Under the pieces are notes generated by a model that had not been told where the DNA came from, did not search any database, and saw only the letters and a program-made list of their open reading frames with translations. Source: JALZKA01 sp963717635 (GTDB lineage: Bacteria; Actinomycetota; Thermoleophilia; Solirubrobacterales; 70-9). From it: a stretch of DNA of 64,000 nt. The stretch spans positions 310,001 to 374,000 of the forward strand of contig OY970347.1 in the NCBI GenBank assembly GCA_963717635.1. The letters are read 5' to 3'. The stretch's first letter is position 1. Each line of letters starts with the position of its first letter. A program made the position numbers and the translations under genes. Positions 23,876 through 32,987 of the stretch are shown here, one piece after another.

Positions 23876-25651
23876 GTGCGGCACGCGGCGGCAGCAGCGG
23901 CGGCGGTGCTCGCCGCTGCGATCGTCGCCTTCGGCTGCATCGGCGACGACGACAAGGGCGCGAAGGAGACCAGGGACGCGAAGGCTGCGGCGGACGCGCC
24001 CAACTTCGTCGTGATCCAGTCCGACGACCAGAGCCTGGAGTCGATGCGCGTGATGAGCAAGACGAAGCGCCTGCTGGGCGATCGCGGCGCCACGTTCGCA
24101 AACCATTTCGCCAACTGGCCGCTGTGCTGTCCCTCGCGCGCGACCCAGCTCACCGGCCAGTACGCGCACAACCACGGCGTCCTCGGCAACTCGCCGCCGG
24201 AGGGCAGCTACCTGCGCCTGCCTCGGCACGACAACATCGCGGTCTGGCTCAAGGAGGCGGGGTACGAGCTTGGGCACATCGGGAAGTTCCTGAACGGCTA
24301 CGGCCCCAAGAAGGACGACCCGGAGACGCCCGTAAACGACGTGACCGAGGTCCCGCGCGGCTGGAGCGATTGGCGCACCGGCTCGGCCGGCACCACCTAT
24401 GGCTACTACGACTACGTGCAGAACGAGTGGAGCTCAGACGACGGCAAGGGCCGGGACGGCGAGCTCGCAGCCTACGGCGGCGGGGTCGGCGACTTCAAGA
24501 CCGACGCGAACACGAGCGACGCGCTCGACCTGATCGGCAAGTACGCGGACGGCGAGGCGCCGTTCTACCTGCAGGTCGACTACCTGGCGCCCCACACCGG
24601 TGGCCCCAATCGGCCTCGGAACACGCCGCACCCCCCGTACGACTGCAGGGGGTTCGCGAAGGCGGCGCCGAGGGATGCCGACGCGTACGACGACGCGCCG
24701 CTCGCCGCCCTCCGGGATCCGTCGTTCAACGAGGCGGACGTCAGCGACAAGCCACCTGACGTCGCCGGACGTCCCCGGCTGAGCCCCGGCAAGATTGATC
24801 AGATAACCGCCGGCTACCGCTGCGAGTTGGAGTCGATGCTCTCGGTCGACGATGGCGTCGCGAACATCGTCAGGCGGCTAAAGGCCACCGGCGAGCTCGA
24901 GAACACCTACGTGTTCTACATGGGCGACAACGGGTTCCTCTACGGCGAGCACCGCCTGGACACCGGGAAGAACAACGTCTACGAGCCGGCGATCCGGATC
25001 CCGCTGTTGCTGCGTGGCCCCGGCGTGCCGGCCGGCGTCGAGGTTTGGGACCTGACCTCGAACGCCGACTTCGCGACGACCGTGATGGCGCTCGCCGGCG
25101 CGGAATTCGACGAGGGCAGTCCGCCTGACGGGCGCTCTCTGTTGCCGCCGATCGGGCATCCCGAAGAGGAGATCGGGCGCGAGCTGCTGATCGAGAGCAA
25201 CGGTTACGCGGCGATCCGTACACAGCGGTACAAATGGGTGGAGCATGAGGACGGCTTCGTCGAGCTCTACGACCTGAAGAGCGATCCCTACGAGGAGCAA
25301 AACGTGGCCGGTGAGTCGGCTTACGAGGAGGTTCAGGGGAAGCTGGTGACGCGCCTTCAAGACCTGCGTGAGTGCGCCGCCGCCGAGTGCACGCAGACCC
25401 CCGGCCTGGAGATCGAGCCCACGGATCCCGAAGACGCCTGCGTCCTGGGGCTCAGCGGGGCCGACGTCCCGGAGGTGGAGAGCCTGACCGTCCGGATCGG
25501 GGCGGCCGTCGCCGGTCGGGACGCATCGGAGCCGTTCGCGATCACCGTCAGCGCCGGTGAGCTGCCGCGATCCGGCCGGGTGGCGGCCAGCGCCACGCTG
25601 ATCGACGGCCGCCGCATGACCCGCCAACTCTCGCTGCGGACATGTCGCTGA
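23876..25651 (+). CDS. exported lipoprotein sulfatase (first of three)
   Basis: The 591-aa sulfatase has a signal sequence ending in a lipobox (AFGC) near residue 21, so it is probably membrane-anchored outside. The formylglycine motif is C84-C-P-S-R88, followed by ATQLTG. Metal-site blocks include the N-terminal VIQSDDQ, and YMGDNGFLYGEH near residue 345. The family looks closest to N-acetylglucosamine-6-sulfatase-type enzymes. A ~100-residue C-terminal extension with paired cysteines has no recognised fold. GTG 23876 follows sucD by 3 nt. Confidence 0.88.
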   Translation: MRHAAAAAAAVLAAAIVAFGCIGDDDKGAKETRDAKAAADAPNFVVIQSDDQSLESMRVMSKTKRLLGDRGATFANHFANWPLCCPSRATQLTGQYAHNHGVLGNSPPEGSYLRLPRHDNIAVWLKEAGYELGHIGKFLNGYGPKKDDPETPVNDVTEVPRGWSDWRTGSAGTTYGYYDYVQNEWSSDDGKGRDGELAAYGGGVGDFKTDANTSDALDLIGKYADGEAPFYLQVDYLAPHTGGPNRPRNTPHPPYDCRGFAKAAPRDADAYDDAPLAALRDPSFNEADVSDKPPDVAGRPRLSPGKIDQITAGYRCELESMLSVDDGVANIVRRLKATGELENTYVFYMGDNGFLYGEHRLDTGKNNVYEPAIRIPLLLRGPGVPAGVEVWDLTSNADFATTVMALAGAEFDEGSPPDGRSLLPPIGHPEEEIGRELLIESNGYAAIRTQRYKWVEHEDGFVELYDLKSDPYEEQNVAGESAYEEVQGKLVTRLQDLRECAAAECTQTPGLEIEPTDPEDACVLGLSGADVPEVESLTVRIGAAVAGRDASEPFAITVSAGELPRSGRVAASATLIDGRRMTRQLSLRTCR

Positions 25652-27147
25652 CGAAGGCCGGCTTGCCGGTCGCGCTGGCAGCGGTGGCCGGGATCGCCGT
25701 GTGGGCCGTCGCCGCGAGCGCACCGGCCACCAGCTCGGACGCGCTCGGGGCGCCGGAGCCGAACATCGTGGTGATCCAAGCCGATGACCAGGACCTGATG
25801 CTGATGCGCGCGATGCGCCGGACCAAGCGCCTGATCGGCGCCCGCGGCGCAACCTTCCGCAACCACTTCACGAACTGGCCGCTCTGCTGCCCCTCGCGCG
25901 CGACCCAGCTCACCGGCCAGTACGCCCATAACCACGGGGTGCTCGGCAACGGGCTGCCGACCGGCGGCTACCGGAAGTTCCCGCGCGAGGACAACCTGGC
26001 CGTCTGGCTTGCGGCAGCTGGTTACGAGGTCGGCCACGTCGGCAAGTTCCTGAACGCATACGGCAACGTCGACCGCCCGGAGACTCCCTACGACGACCGA
26101 ACCGAGGTGCCGCCGGGGTGGACGGACTGGCGCACCAGCGTGGCCGGCGAGGTCTACCGCTACTACCGCTATCTGCAGAACCGCTGGAGCGAGGAGTGGG
26201 GCGGGCCGCCCGAGGGCACCCTGGTTCGCCACGGCGGCGACTTCAAGACCGACGTCAACACCGCCGACGCGGTCGGCCTGATCCGCAAGTACGCACGCGG
26301 CTCGGCGCCGTTCTACCTGCAGGTCGACTACCTCGCGCCCCACGACGGCAAGCCGAACAAGCCCGGAGGCATGCCGCAGCCGCCGTTCAACTGCGCCGAC
26401 GGCCCGAAACCGGCCGCGCGCCACGCCCACGCGTTCGATCGGAGGCGCCTGCCGGCAGCGCAGTACCCGTCGTTCAACGAGGCGGACGTCAGCGACAAGC
26501 CTCCGTTCGTCTCCAGCCTGCCCGAGTTGACGTCGCCGGCCGTCCGGAACATGACCAGCCGCTACCGATGCCGGCTGGAGTCGATGCTGGCCGTCGACGA
26601 CGGGGTCGCGGCGATCATCAAACGCCTGCGGGACACCGGAGAGCTTGGCAATACGTACGTCTTCTACACCTCGGACAACGGGTTCCTCCAGGGCCAACAC
26701 CGCATCAAGTCCGGCAAGGACCGCGTCTACGAGCCGTCGATCAGGGTGCCGCTGCTGATCCGCGGGCCGGGCGTGCCGGCGGGCGTCAGCGTCAGCGGCC
26801 TGACCAGCAACGCCGACCTCGCGACCACCGTCATCGAGCTGACCGGGGCACCGGCCACCCGCCAGCCCGATGGGCTCTCGCTGATTCCGCCGACGGCTGC
26901 TCCCAGCGCGCAGAACGGGCGCGAGCTGCTGATCGAGACCAACCAATTCACCGCGATCCGCACCGGGCGCTACAAGTGGGTCGAATACGGAGACGGCTTC
27001 GACGAGCTCTACGACCTCGACCGCGATCCACACGAGCTGGACAACGTCGCCGGCGATCCGGAATACCTCGCGGTCCAGGTTCACCTCGCAACGCGTCTCG
27101 CCGCCCTGCGGGCCTGCGCCGGGGCCAGCTGCACCCAAACGCCCTGA
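25642..27147 (+). CDS. exported sulfatase (second of three)
   Basis: The 501-aa paralogue overlaps the preceding sulfatase by 10 nt. It has an N-terminal signal sequence (GLPVALAAVAGIAVWAVAAS) without an obvious lipobox. The formylglycine motif is C82-C-P-S-R86. It shares SFNEADVSDKP, the RYRCRLESMLAVDDGV block and TSDNGFLQGQH with its neighbours. It lacks the long C-terminal extension of the other two. Activity would need a formylglycine-generating enzyme, which is not in this window. Confidence 0.88.
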   Translation: MSLTKAGLPVALAAVAGIAVWAVAASAPATSSDALGAPEPNIVVIQADDQDLMLMRAMRRTKRLIGARGATFRNHFTNWPLCCPSRATQLTGQYAHNHGVLGNGLPTGGYRKFPREDNLAVWLAAAGYEVGHVGKFLNAYGNVDRPETPYDDRTEVPPGWTDWRTSVAGEVYRYYRYLQNRWSEEWGGPPEGTLVRHGGDFKTDVNTADAVGLIRKYARGSAPFYLQVDYLAPHDGKPNKPGGMPQPPFNCADGPKPAARHAHAFDRRRLPAAQYPSFNEADVSDKPPFVSSLPELTSPAVRNMTSRYRCRLESMLAVDDGVAAIIKRLRDTGELGNTYVFYTSDNGFLQGQHRIKSGKDRVYEPSIRVPLLIRGPGVPAGVSVSGLTSNADLATTVIELTGAPATRQPDGLSLIPPTAAPSAQNGRELLIETNQFTAIRTGRYKWVEYGDGFDELYDLDRDPHELDNVAGDPEYLAVQVHLATRLAALRACAGASCTQTP

Positions 27148-27281
27148 CCCGGCGCTGTCCCGGATAATCACCGGCCCGCGCTTGATTCGCGCCTTGCGCC
27201 GCTGATTGGGTATCCGCTGCGCTACTTCCTCGGCGCGGACGGGTTCCCGGGGAGGGGTTGGTCGATTTGGAGGTGCTGGAG

Positions 27282-29006
27282 ATGAGTCAGGGCAGCAAGC
27301 GGAGCCGCGTCGCAGTGGCGCCGATCGCTGCAATCAGCATCGCTGCGGGAGCGATCGCGACCGGATCACCGGCGACCGCGCTGGAGGCGGGCCCCGCAGC
27401 GCGCCCCAACATCGTCGTGATCCAAACCGACGACCAGACGGTCGAGTCGATGAAGGTCATGGACCGCACCCGCGCGCTGCTCGGCGACCGGGGCGCGACC
27501 TTCACCAACAATTTCGTCAACTGGCCCGTCTGCTGCCCGTCTCGGGCGACCCTCCAGACCGGGCAGTACTCGCACAACCACGGCGTGCTCGGAAACTCGC
27601 CGCCCGACGGCGGCTATCAGGCGTTCGACCAGCAGAACACGACCGCGGTGTGGCTGAACGCGCGCGGCTACACGACCGCTCACGTCGGCAAGTTTCTGAA
27701 CGGCTACGGCTCGGGGGCGGGCGCCGACGAGATCCCGCCCGGCTGGGACGAGTGGTACACGACCGACAGCGCCGGACAGACCGTCTACAACTATCCGCTG
27801 AACGAGAACGGGTCGCTGATCACCTACGACGACGATGTCGAGGACTTCAAGCAGGACGTGTTCACACGCCGGGCGCAGCAGCTGATCACCGAGCACGTCG
27901 GCTCCGGCAGCCCGCTCTACCTCCAGCTCGATTACACGGCGCCCCATTCCGGCGGCGACGGCGGCGCGACCCAGCCCCCCGACGACGACTGCAACAACTC
28001 GGCCCGTCCGGCGCCACGCCACGCGAACGCGCTCGACACGCTGCCGGTGCCGCAGCCGCCGTCGTTCAACGAGGCCGACGTCTCCGACAAGCCGCAGGCG
28101 ATTCAGGACCTGCCGGTGATGGACGCCGCGGCAATCACGAACCTGACCCGCCGCTACCGCTGCCGGCTCGAGTCGATCCTCTCCGTCGACGAGGGCGTCG
28201 AGGACGTCGTCGACGCCCTGCGCGCCGAGGGCGCAATCCGCAACACCTACATCATCTTCACCTCGGACAACGGGTTCTTCACCGGAGAGCACCGGGTCCC
28301 AACGGGGAAGGTGCGGGTCTACGAGCCCTCCGCCCGGGTGCCGCTGATCGTCCGCGGGCCCGGCGTGCCGGAGGGCGTCAACGTCCGCGACCTGACGATC
28401 AACGCCGACCTCGCGGCGACGGTCGTCGACGTGAGCGGGGCGACGCCGACGCACCCGATCGACGGCCGCTCGCTGCTGCCGGCGGCGAAGCGCCCCTGGC
28501 TCGAGCGCGGGCGCGAGCTTTTGATTGACACGGCGCAGTACGAGGCCGTACACACGCAGCGCTACGTGTATGTCGAGCACGAGACTGGCGAGCTCGAGCT
28601 CTATGACCTGCGCACAGACCCGTACCAGCTCACAAGCCTGCACGACGTTCCCGCCTACAACGGACTCCAGGCCCGCATGGCGGCGCGCCTCGCGGCGCTG
28701 CGGACCTGCGCCGGCTCGAGCTGCCGGACCGCGCCCGCCCTGCGGGCGAAGCTCCGGCGCAAGCGCGGCGCCGGCGGTTGCGCGCGACGCGCCAAGGCGG
28801 GCCTCCGCGGCGGCGACCTGAGCGACGTGCGCCTGGCGGAGTTCTTCAAGGGCCCGAGGCTGCTCAAGTCCGATCGCAGCCGCCCGTTCAGCAAGCGCTA
28901 CGGGCGCCGCGTGCTCGGGCGGAAGCGCGCCCTGATCAGGATCCGCGCGACGACCGCCGACGGTCGCCGGATCGGCTGGGAACGCAAGCTGAAGGTCTGC
29001 CGCTAG
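27282..29006 (+). CDS. exported sulfatase (third of three)
   Basis: The 574-aa paralogue has a signal peptide (VAVAPIAAISIAAGAIATG) and formylglycine motif C84-C-P-S-R88. SFNEADVSDKP and TSDNGFFTGEH are conserved. The C-terminal ~100 residues are strongly basic (RKRGAGGCARRAKAG), perhaps for surface attachment. ATG 27282 has GGAGG 8-9 nt upstream; an in-frame GTG at 27258 is less likely. The 134 nt before it hold no gene, so it may have its own promoter. Confidence 0.88.
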   Translation: MSQGSKRSRVAVAPIAAISIAAGAIATGSPATALEAGPAARPNIVVIQTDDQTVESMKVMDRTRALLGDRGATFTNNFVNWPVCCPSRATLQTGQYSHNHGVLGNSPPDGGYQAFDQQNTTAVWLNARGYTTAHVGKFLNGYGSGAGADEIPPGWDEWYTTDSAGQTVYNYPLNENGSLITYDDDVEDFKQDVFTRRAQQLITEHVGSGSPLYLQLDYTAPHSGGDGGATQPPDDDCNNSARPAPRHANALDTLPVPQPPSFNEADVSDKPQAIQDLPVMDAAAITNLTRRYRCRLESILSVDEGVEDVVDALRAEGAIRNTYIIFTSDNGFFTGEHRVPTGKVRVYEPSARVPLIVRGPGVPEGVNVRDLTINADLAATVVDVSGATPTHPIDGRSLLPAAKRPWLERGRELLIDTAQYEAVHTQRYVYVEHETGELELYDLRTDPYQLTSLHDVPAYNGLQARMAARLAALRTCAGSSCRTAPALRAKLRRKRGAGGCARRAKAGLRGGDLSDVRLAEFFKGPRLLKSDRSRPFSKRYGRRVLGRKRALIRIRATTADGRRIGWERKLKVCR

Positions 29007-29011
29007 CTCGG

Positions 29012-29017
29012 TAGGCT
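29012..29017 (+). promoter_or_regulatory. -10 element for aminotransferase
   Basis: TAGGCT ends 7 nt before ATG 29025. The intervening GGAGG could instead serve as a Shine-Dalgarno sequence. Confidence 0.35.
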
Positions 29018-29024
29018 CGGAGGC

Positions 29025-30129
29025 ATGGCCTCCGATTCGATCAGCTTCGCCCGCGGCGCTCCCAGCGCCGACATCCTGCCCGCCGAGGCGGTGCGGGAGG
29101 CGGCAGCCCAGGCCCTCGAGGGCGACTGGCAGCGCGCGCTCTCCTACGGGACCGGCGTCGGCCACACCGGCCTCGGCGAGTGGATCGCCGAGCCTGCACG
29201 GGATCGAGGCCGAGCAGGTGATGGTCACCAACGGCTCGATGGAGGCCGCCGCGCTGCTGTTCCAGCACACGCTGGAGCCGGGCGACCGGGTGATCGTCGA
29301 ACAACCGAGCTACGACCGCACCCTGCTGCTGCTCGGCCGGGCCGGAGTCGAGCTGGTGCCCGTTCCGCTGGAGTCCGACGGCGTCGACCTGGCGGCGTTC
29401 GAGGCCGCTCTCGCGGAGGGCCCGGTCCGCTTCGCGCACATCATCCCCAACTTCCACAACCCGGCCGGCTGCACGCTCTCGGCCGAGAAGCGCACGCGGC
29501 TGGTCGAGCTCGCCGCCGAGCACGAGTTCACCCTGTTCGAGGACGACCCGTACCGGCTGGTCCGGTTCGGCGGCCCCGAGCACGAGACGATGCTCGCCCA
29601 GGATCAGGCCGGGCGCGTGATCCACGCGTCGTCGTTCTCGAAGACGGTCAGCCCCGGCGTTCGGGTCGGCTACCTGGCCGGCGAGCGCGAGGAGATCGCG
29701 CGCCTCGCCAAGCGGGCCGGCGAGACCTACATCTCGCCCAACATGCTCGCCGAGGCGATCGTCTTCGCGCTCTGCGAGTCCGGCGGGCTCGAGCGCAACA
29801 TCGAATTCGTCAATGCCGCCCTGCGGGATCGCCGCGACGCCCTGGTCGAGGCGCTCGGAGAGCATCTGCCCGAGGCCGAATTCGTCGTGCCCGAGGGCGG
29901 CTATTTCCTGTGGCTGACCCTGGCCGAGGACGTCGATTCGGTCGCGCTGCTCAGGGCGGCGGCCGAGGAGGGCGTCTCGTTCGTCGCCGGCCCGGACTTC
30001 CTCCTGGAGGGCGGCGGCAACGCGCTGCGGCTCTCGTTCGCAAGCGTTCCGGCCGAGCGCGTCGCCGACGGCGTCCGGCGCATCGCCCGCGCGCTCGAGG
30101 GCTTGCGCGCCGGCCGCGCCGCTGCGTAG
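29025..30129 (+). pseudogene. frameshifted PLP-dependent aminotransferase (LysN/MocR-like class I)
   Basis: The N-terminal 57 codons (SISFARGAPSADILPAEA and SYGTGVGHTGLGEWIAE) are in one frame. The rest, from LHGIEAEQVMVTNGSMEAA onward, is in the next frame. The two join at about 29193-29196, where one extra C after GCCGAG would account for the shift. The distal frame carries SYDRTLLLL, HIIPNFHNPAGCTLS and the PLP lysine in SSFSKTVSPGVRVGYLAG. Apart from the shift the gene looks intact (~368 codons), so sequencing error, recent inactivation and programmed frameshifting are all open. Confidence 0.8.
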
Positions 30130-30158
30130 ACTGCGCGAAACGTCGATCGGGAGGGCAG

Positions 30159-30857
30159 ATGCGCAAGGCACTCGGGGGACTGGCAGGACTTGTCGCGGTC
30201 GCGATCGTTGCAACGGCGATGGCGGATTCCGTGAAGCTGAAGAACCCGGGCTTCGAGGCGGGGTCGCTGCGGGCCTGGAAGACGCTGGAAGACGGCGGCG
30301 GCAACTGGTTCGTCTACAGGCGGGGCGACTCGTACCCCGAGTTCAAGGACCTGCCGCGGGGCTTTGCGGCGCCCCAGGGGAAGTACCCGCGTCCGCCTCG
30401 GGGCCAGCGGGCGGCGATCCTCACCCAGCAGGGCCCGGGGCTCAACATCCTGCACCGGGTGCTGCGGCCGAAGCCGGACGCAAGCAAGAACAAGCTGAGC
30501 TTCCGCCTCTACTACCGCAACTTTGGCGACGACTGGGCATCGCCCAACAGCTTCGATTACGGCGGCATGCTGATCCCGCGCGCCGGGCCGAAGCCGAAGA
30601 CGACGCCGAACCAGCAGGTCCGAGTCGACCTGTTGAAGCGCGGCGCTCGGGTCAAGTCGTTGAAGGGCGAGGACATCCTCGCGACGGTGCTTCGCACCCG
30701 TAACGGCGACCCGAAGCGGCGCCGGTGGGAGCCGCTGCGGATCAACCTGACCAAGCTCGGGATCGAAAGGCCGTTCCGGCTCCGGATCACCGAGGTCGAC
30801 AACCAGGGCTACCTGAGCGTGGCGGTCGACGCCCTCAAGCTGAAGTTCAAGCCCTGA
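30159..30857 (+). CDS. secreted protein, unknown
   Basis: The 232-aa protein has a signal peptide (ALGGLAGLVAVAIVATAMA) and a mature part beginning KLKNPGFEAGSLRAWKTLED. That opening is typical of carbohydrate-binding-module-like beta-sandwich domains in secreted actinobacterial proteins. The rest is rich in basic and aromatic residues, with no catalytic motif. ATG 30159 is preceded by GGGAGGG at good spacing. Confidence 0.65.
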   Translation: MRKALGGLAGLVAVAIVATAMADSVKLKNPGFEAGSLRAWKTLEDGGGNWFVYRRGDSYPEFKDLPRGFAAPQGKYPRPPRGQRAAILTQQGPGLNILHRVLRPKPDASKNKLSFRLYYRNFGDDWASPNSFDYGGMLIPRAGPKPKTTPNQQVRVDLLKRGARVKSLKGEDILATVLRTRNGDPKRRRWEPLRINLTKLGIERPFRLRITEVDNQGYLSVAVDALKLKFKP

Positions 30858-30865
30858 TCGGCGCG

Positions 30866-31579
30866 CTAGCGGCCGTAGCGGTCGCTTGAGATCACGAGCT
30901 GCTCGGGGAGCGGCGGGCGCGGGGCGGGCGCCGGGTCGGCGCGCACGGAGACCGTCTCGGCGACGCTGCGGGAGACGGTGTGCTCGCCGCCGGCTGAGCG
31001 GACCACGATCTCCTGGTCATCCGACGAGGCCAGCTCGCCGTCGAGCCCGGGCTGAAGGCCGGTCGACTTGAGGTAGTGCAGCAGGTCCTCGGCTTCGTTC
31101 TCGAAGCGCAGGACGACGACGCTCGCCCCGGGCTCGACGTCGGCCAGGAGCACGCCCTGCTCGCGCGTCCCCTCGACGATCGGGTGGCCGTGCGGGCAGG
31201 TCGTTGCGTCGCCGATCGCCGCCAGCATCCGCTCCTCCAGCACCGGCGACATCGCGTGCTCGAGGCGCTCGGCCTCCTCGTGAACCTCGTCCCAGGGGAT
31301 GCCGAGGACGTCGGTCAGGAAGCGCTCGATCAGGCGGTGCCGGCGTACGATCGCAGTCGCCTCCTCGCGGCCGTCAGGGGTGAAGCCCAAGGACTTGTCC
31401 TCTGCCCGGCTGACGTAGCCGTCGCGCTCGAGCCGCCCGATCATCTCGTGCACGGTGGGCGGCGAGAGCTGCATCGCCCGGGCAATGTTGGCGCCCGTGA
31501 TCGGCAACCCGGCCTCCTCGAGCCAGAACATGATCTGGAGGTATTCCTCCTCCGCGACCGTGGCGTGGTCGTGCGACAT
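30866..31579 (-). CDS. DtxR/MntR-family metal-dependent regulator
   Basis: The 237-aa protein has an N-terminal winged helix (EEYLQIMFWLEEAGLPITGANIAR... then LSPPTVHEMIGRLERDGYV), a dimerisation and metal domain with EEAERLEHAMSPVLEERM and TCPHGHPI (Cys/His ligands), and a C-terminal SH3/FeoA-like domain. Such proteins sense Fe2+ or Mn2+ and repress uptake genes. ATG 31579 lies inside a perfect 16-bp palindrome, which suggests autoregulation. Confidence 0.9.
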   Translation of the reverse strand: MSHDHATVAEEEYLQIMFWLEEAGLPITGANIARAMQLSPPTVHEMIGRLERDGYVSRAEDKSLGFTPDGREEATAIVRRHRLIERFLTDVLGIPWDEVHEEAERLEHAMSPVLEERMLAAIGDATTCPHGHPIVEGTREQGVLLADVEPGASVVVLRFENEAEDLLHYLKSTGLQPGLDGELASSDDQEIVVRSAGGEHTVSRSVAETVSVRADPAPAPRPPLPEQLVISSDRYGR

Positions 31580-31593
31580 CGCATTCGATGTTA
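31576..31593 (-). promoter_or_regulatory. palindrome and -10 at dtxR-family gene start
   Basis: ACATCG-CATT-CGATGT (31576-31591) is a perfect inverted repeat containing the start codon of the minus-strand regulator. The minus-strand TAACAT (31588-31593) ends 8 nt before the ATG and is the likely -10. A protein bound here would block transcription, fitting autorepression. Confidence 0.45.
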
Positions 31594-31634
31594 GTGGGGC
31601 GCAACCGGCACCTCGTTGTGCGAGAATCGTCGCC

Positions 31635-32987
31635 GTGCAGGGCAGGAGGGTCAGCATCGCGGGGGTCGTCGCAGGCGCGGCGATTGCCGCTGGCATCCTC
31701 GTCCCGTCGGCGTCCGGCCGGGGACTGCCGCAGGACTCGTACAGCCCTTCCGTCTCCGCCAACGGCCGCTTCGTCGCGTTCCAGACCGTTCGCGACGACC
31801 TTGGGGGCCCACTGGACGCGGACGAAGCCAACATCTACGTATACGACCGCAAGCGCAAGAGGACCCAACTCGTCTCGCGCCAGAGCCGGTCGGCGGGCGG
31901 CGCGGGAGCCGACGATGACTCGAGCGGTCCCAGCATCTCCGCCAACGGCCGCTACGTGGCCTTCCAGACCGACGCCGACAACCTGGGAGGGCCGGTCGAC
32001 ACGGGCTTTGGCAACGTCTACGTCTACGACCGCAAGCGCAGGAAGGTCCAGCTCGTCTCGCGCCAGAGCCGCTCAGCGGGCGGCGCCGGCGCCGATCAGC
32101 AGGCCTACCAGCCGAGCATCTCCGCCAACGGCCGGTTCGTCGGGATCCGGACCGAGGCCGACAACCTCGGCGGGCCGATCGCGGATGTGACCAACATCTA
32201 CGTCTACGACCGCGAGCGCAAGCGGATTCAGCTCGTCTCACGGGCGAGCCAGGCTGCCGGCGGCGCCGGCGGCGACGAGGACTCCCAGGACGCGAGCCTC
32301 TCCGCCAACGGGCGCCTCGTCGCGATCTCCAGCTACGCGAACAACTTCGGGGGACCGCTCGATCCCGACGTCAAGAACGTCTACGTCTACGACCGCAAGC
32401 GCAAGCGGATGACGCTGGTCTCACGCCAAAGCCAGGGCTCCGGCGGGGCCGGAGGCGACGACGGCTCGACCAACCCCAGCCTCGCGGACAACGGCCGTCA
32501 CGTCGCCTTTTCCACCACCGCCGACAACCTCGGCGGTCCGATCGACGTCGACGTCGAAAACGTTTACGTCTACGACCGCAAGCGCAAGAGGGTCCAGCTC
32601 GTGTCGCGGCGAAGCCGGTCCGCGGGCGGCGCTGGCGCCGACGATCACTCGTTCAACGCGGACATCTCGGCCAGCGGCCGGATCGTCGCCTTCCAGACCG
32701 AGGCCGACAACCTCGGCGGGCCGATCGCCGACGTGGCCAACGTTTATGTCTACGACCGCAAGCGCAAGAAGGTCCAGCTCGCCTCCCGTCAGAGTCGGGC
32801 CGCCGGCGGTGACGGCTGCGAGGAAAGCTGCATCAGCCCCAGCATCTCGGCCAACGGCCGTGTCGTCGGGTTCTACACGCGATCCGACAACCTGGGCGGG
32901 CCGGACGTCTCCCTGAACTCCTCGGATGTCTACGTGCGCGACCGCAAGAGCAAGCGGACGCGGCTCGTCTCACGGCCGTCGCGGTAG
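31635..32987 (+). CDS. secreted seven-repeat beta-propeller protein
   Basis: After a signal peptide (VSIAGVVAGAAIAAGI), the 450-aa protein consists of seven tandem repeats of ~60 residues. Each has the pattern SxSANGRxVAFxTxADNLGGP, then VYVYDRKRKRxQLVSRQS and a glycine-rich GGAGAD turn. The count and TolB/WD-like spacing suggest a seven-bladed propeller on the cell surface. It has no catalytic residues. The strongly basic KRKR in each blade is unusual. GTG 31635 is inferred from the signal peptide. Its 3' end overlaps the convergent HAD gene by 18 nt. Confidence 0.75.
   Translation: MQGRRVSIAGVVAGAAIAAGILVPSASGRGLPQDSYSPSVSANGRFVAFQTVRDDLGGPLDADEANIYVYDRKRKRTQLVSRQSRSAGGAGADDDSSGPSISANGRYVAFQTDADNLGGPVDTGFGNVYVYDRKRRKVQLVSRQSRSAGGAGADQQAYQPSISANGRFVGIRTEADNLGGPIADVTNIYVYDRERKRIQLVSRASQAAGGAGGDEDSQDASLSANGRLVAISSYANNFGGPLDPDVKNVYVYDRKRKRMTLVSRQSQGSGGAGGDDGSTNPSLADNGRHVAFSTTADNLGGPIDVDVENVYVYDRKRKRVQLVSRRSRSAGGAGADDHSFNADISASGRIVAFQTEADNLGGPIADVANVYVYDRKRKKVQLASRQSRAAGGDGCEESCISPSISANGRVVGFYTRSDNLGGPDVSLNSSDVYVRDRKSKRTRLVSRPSR

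Noticed and set aside
25357..29270. Long minus-strand frames across the sulfatase genes
   Set aside because: The sulfatase genes show signal peptides, active-site motifs and paralogy. The antisense frames show nothing beyond GC-driven openness.
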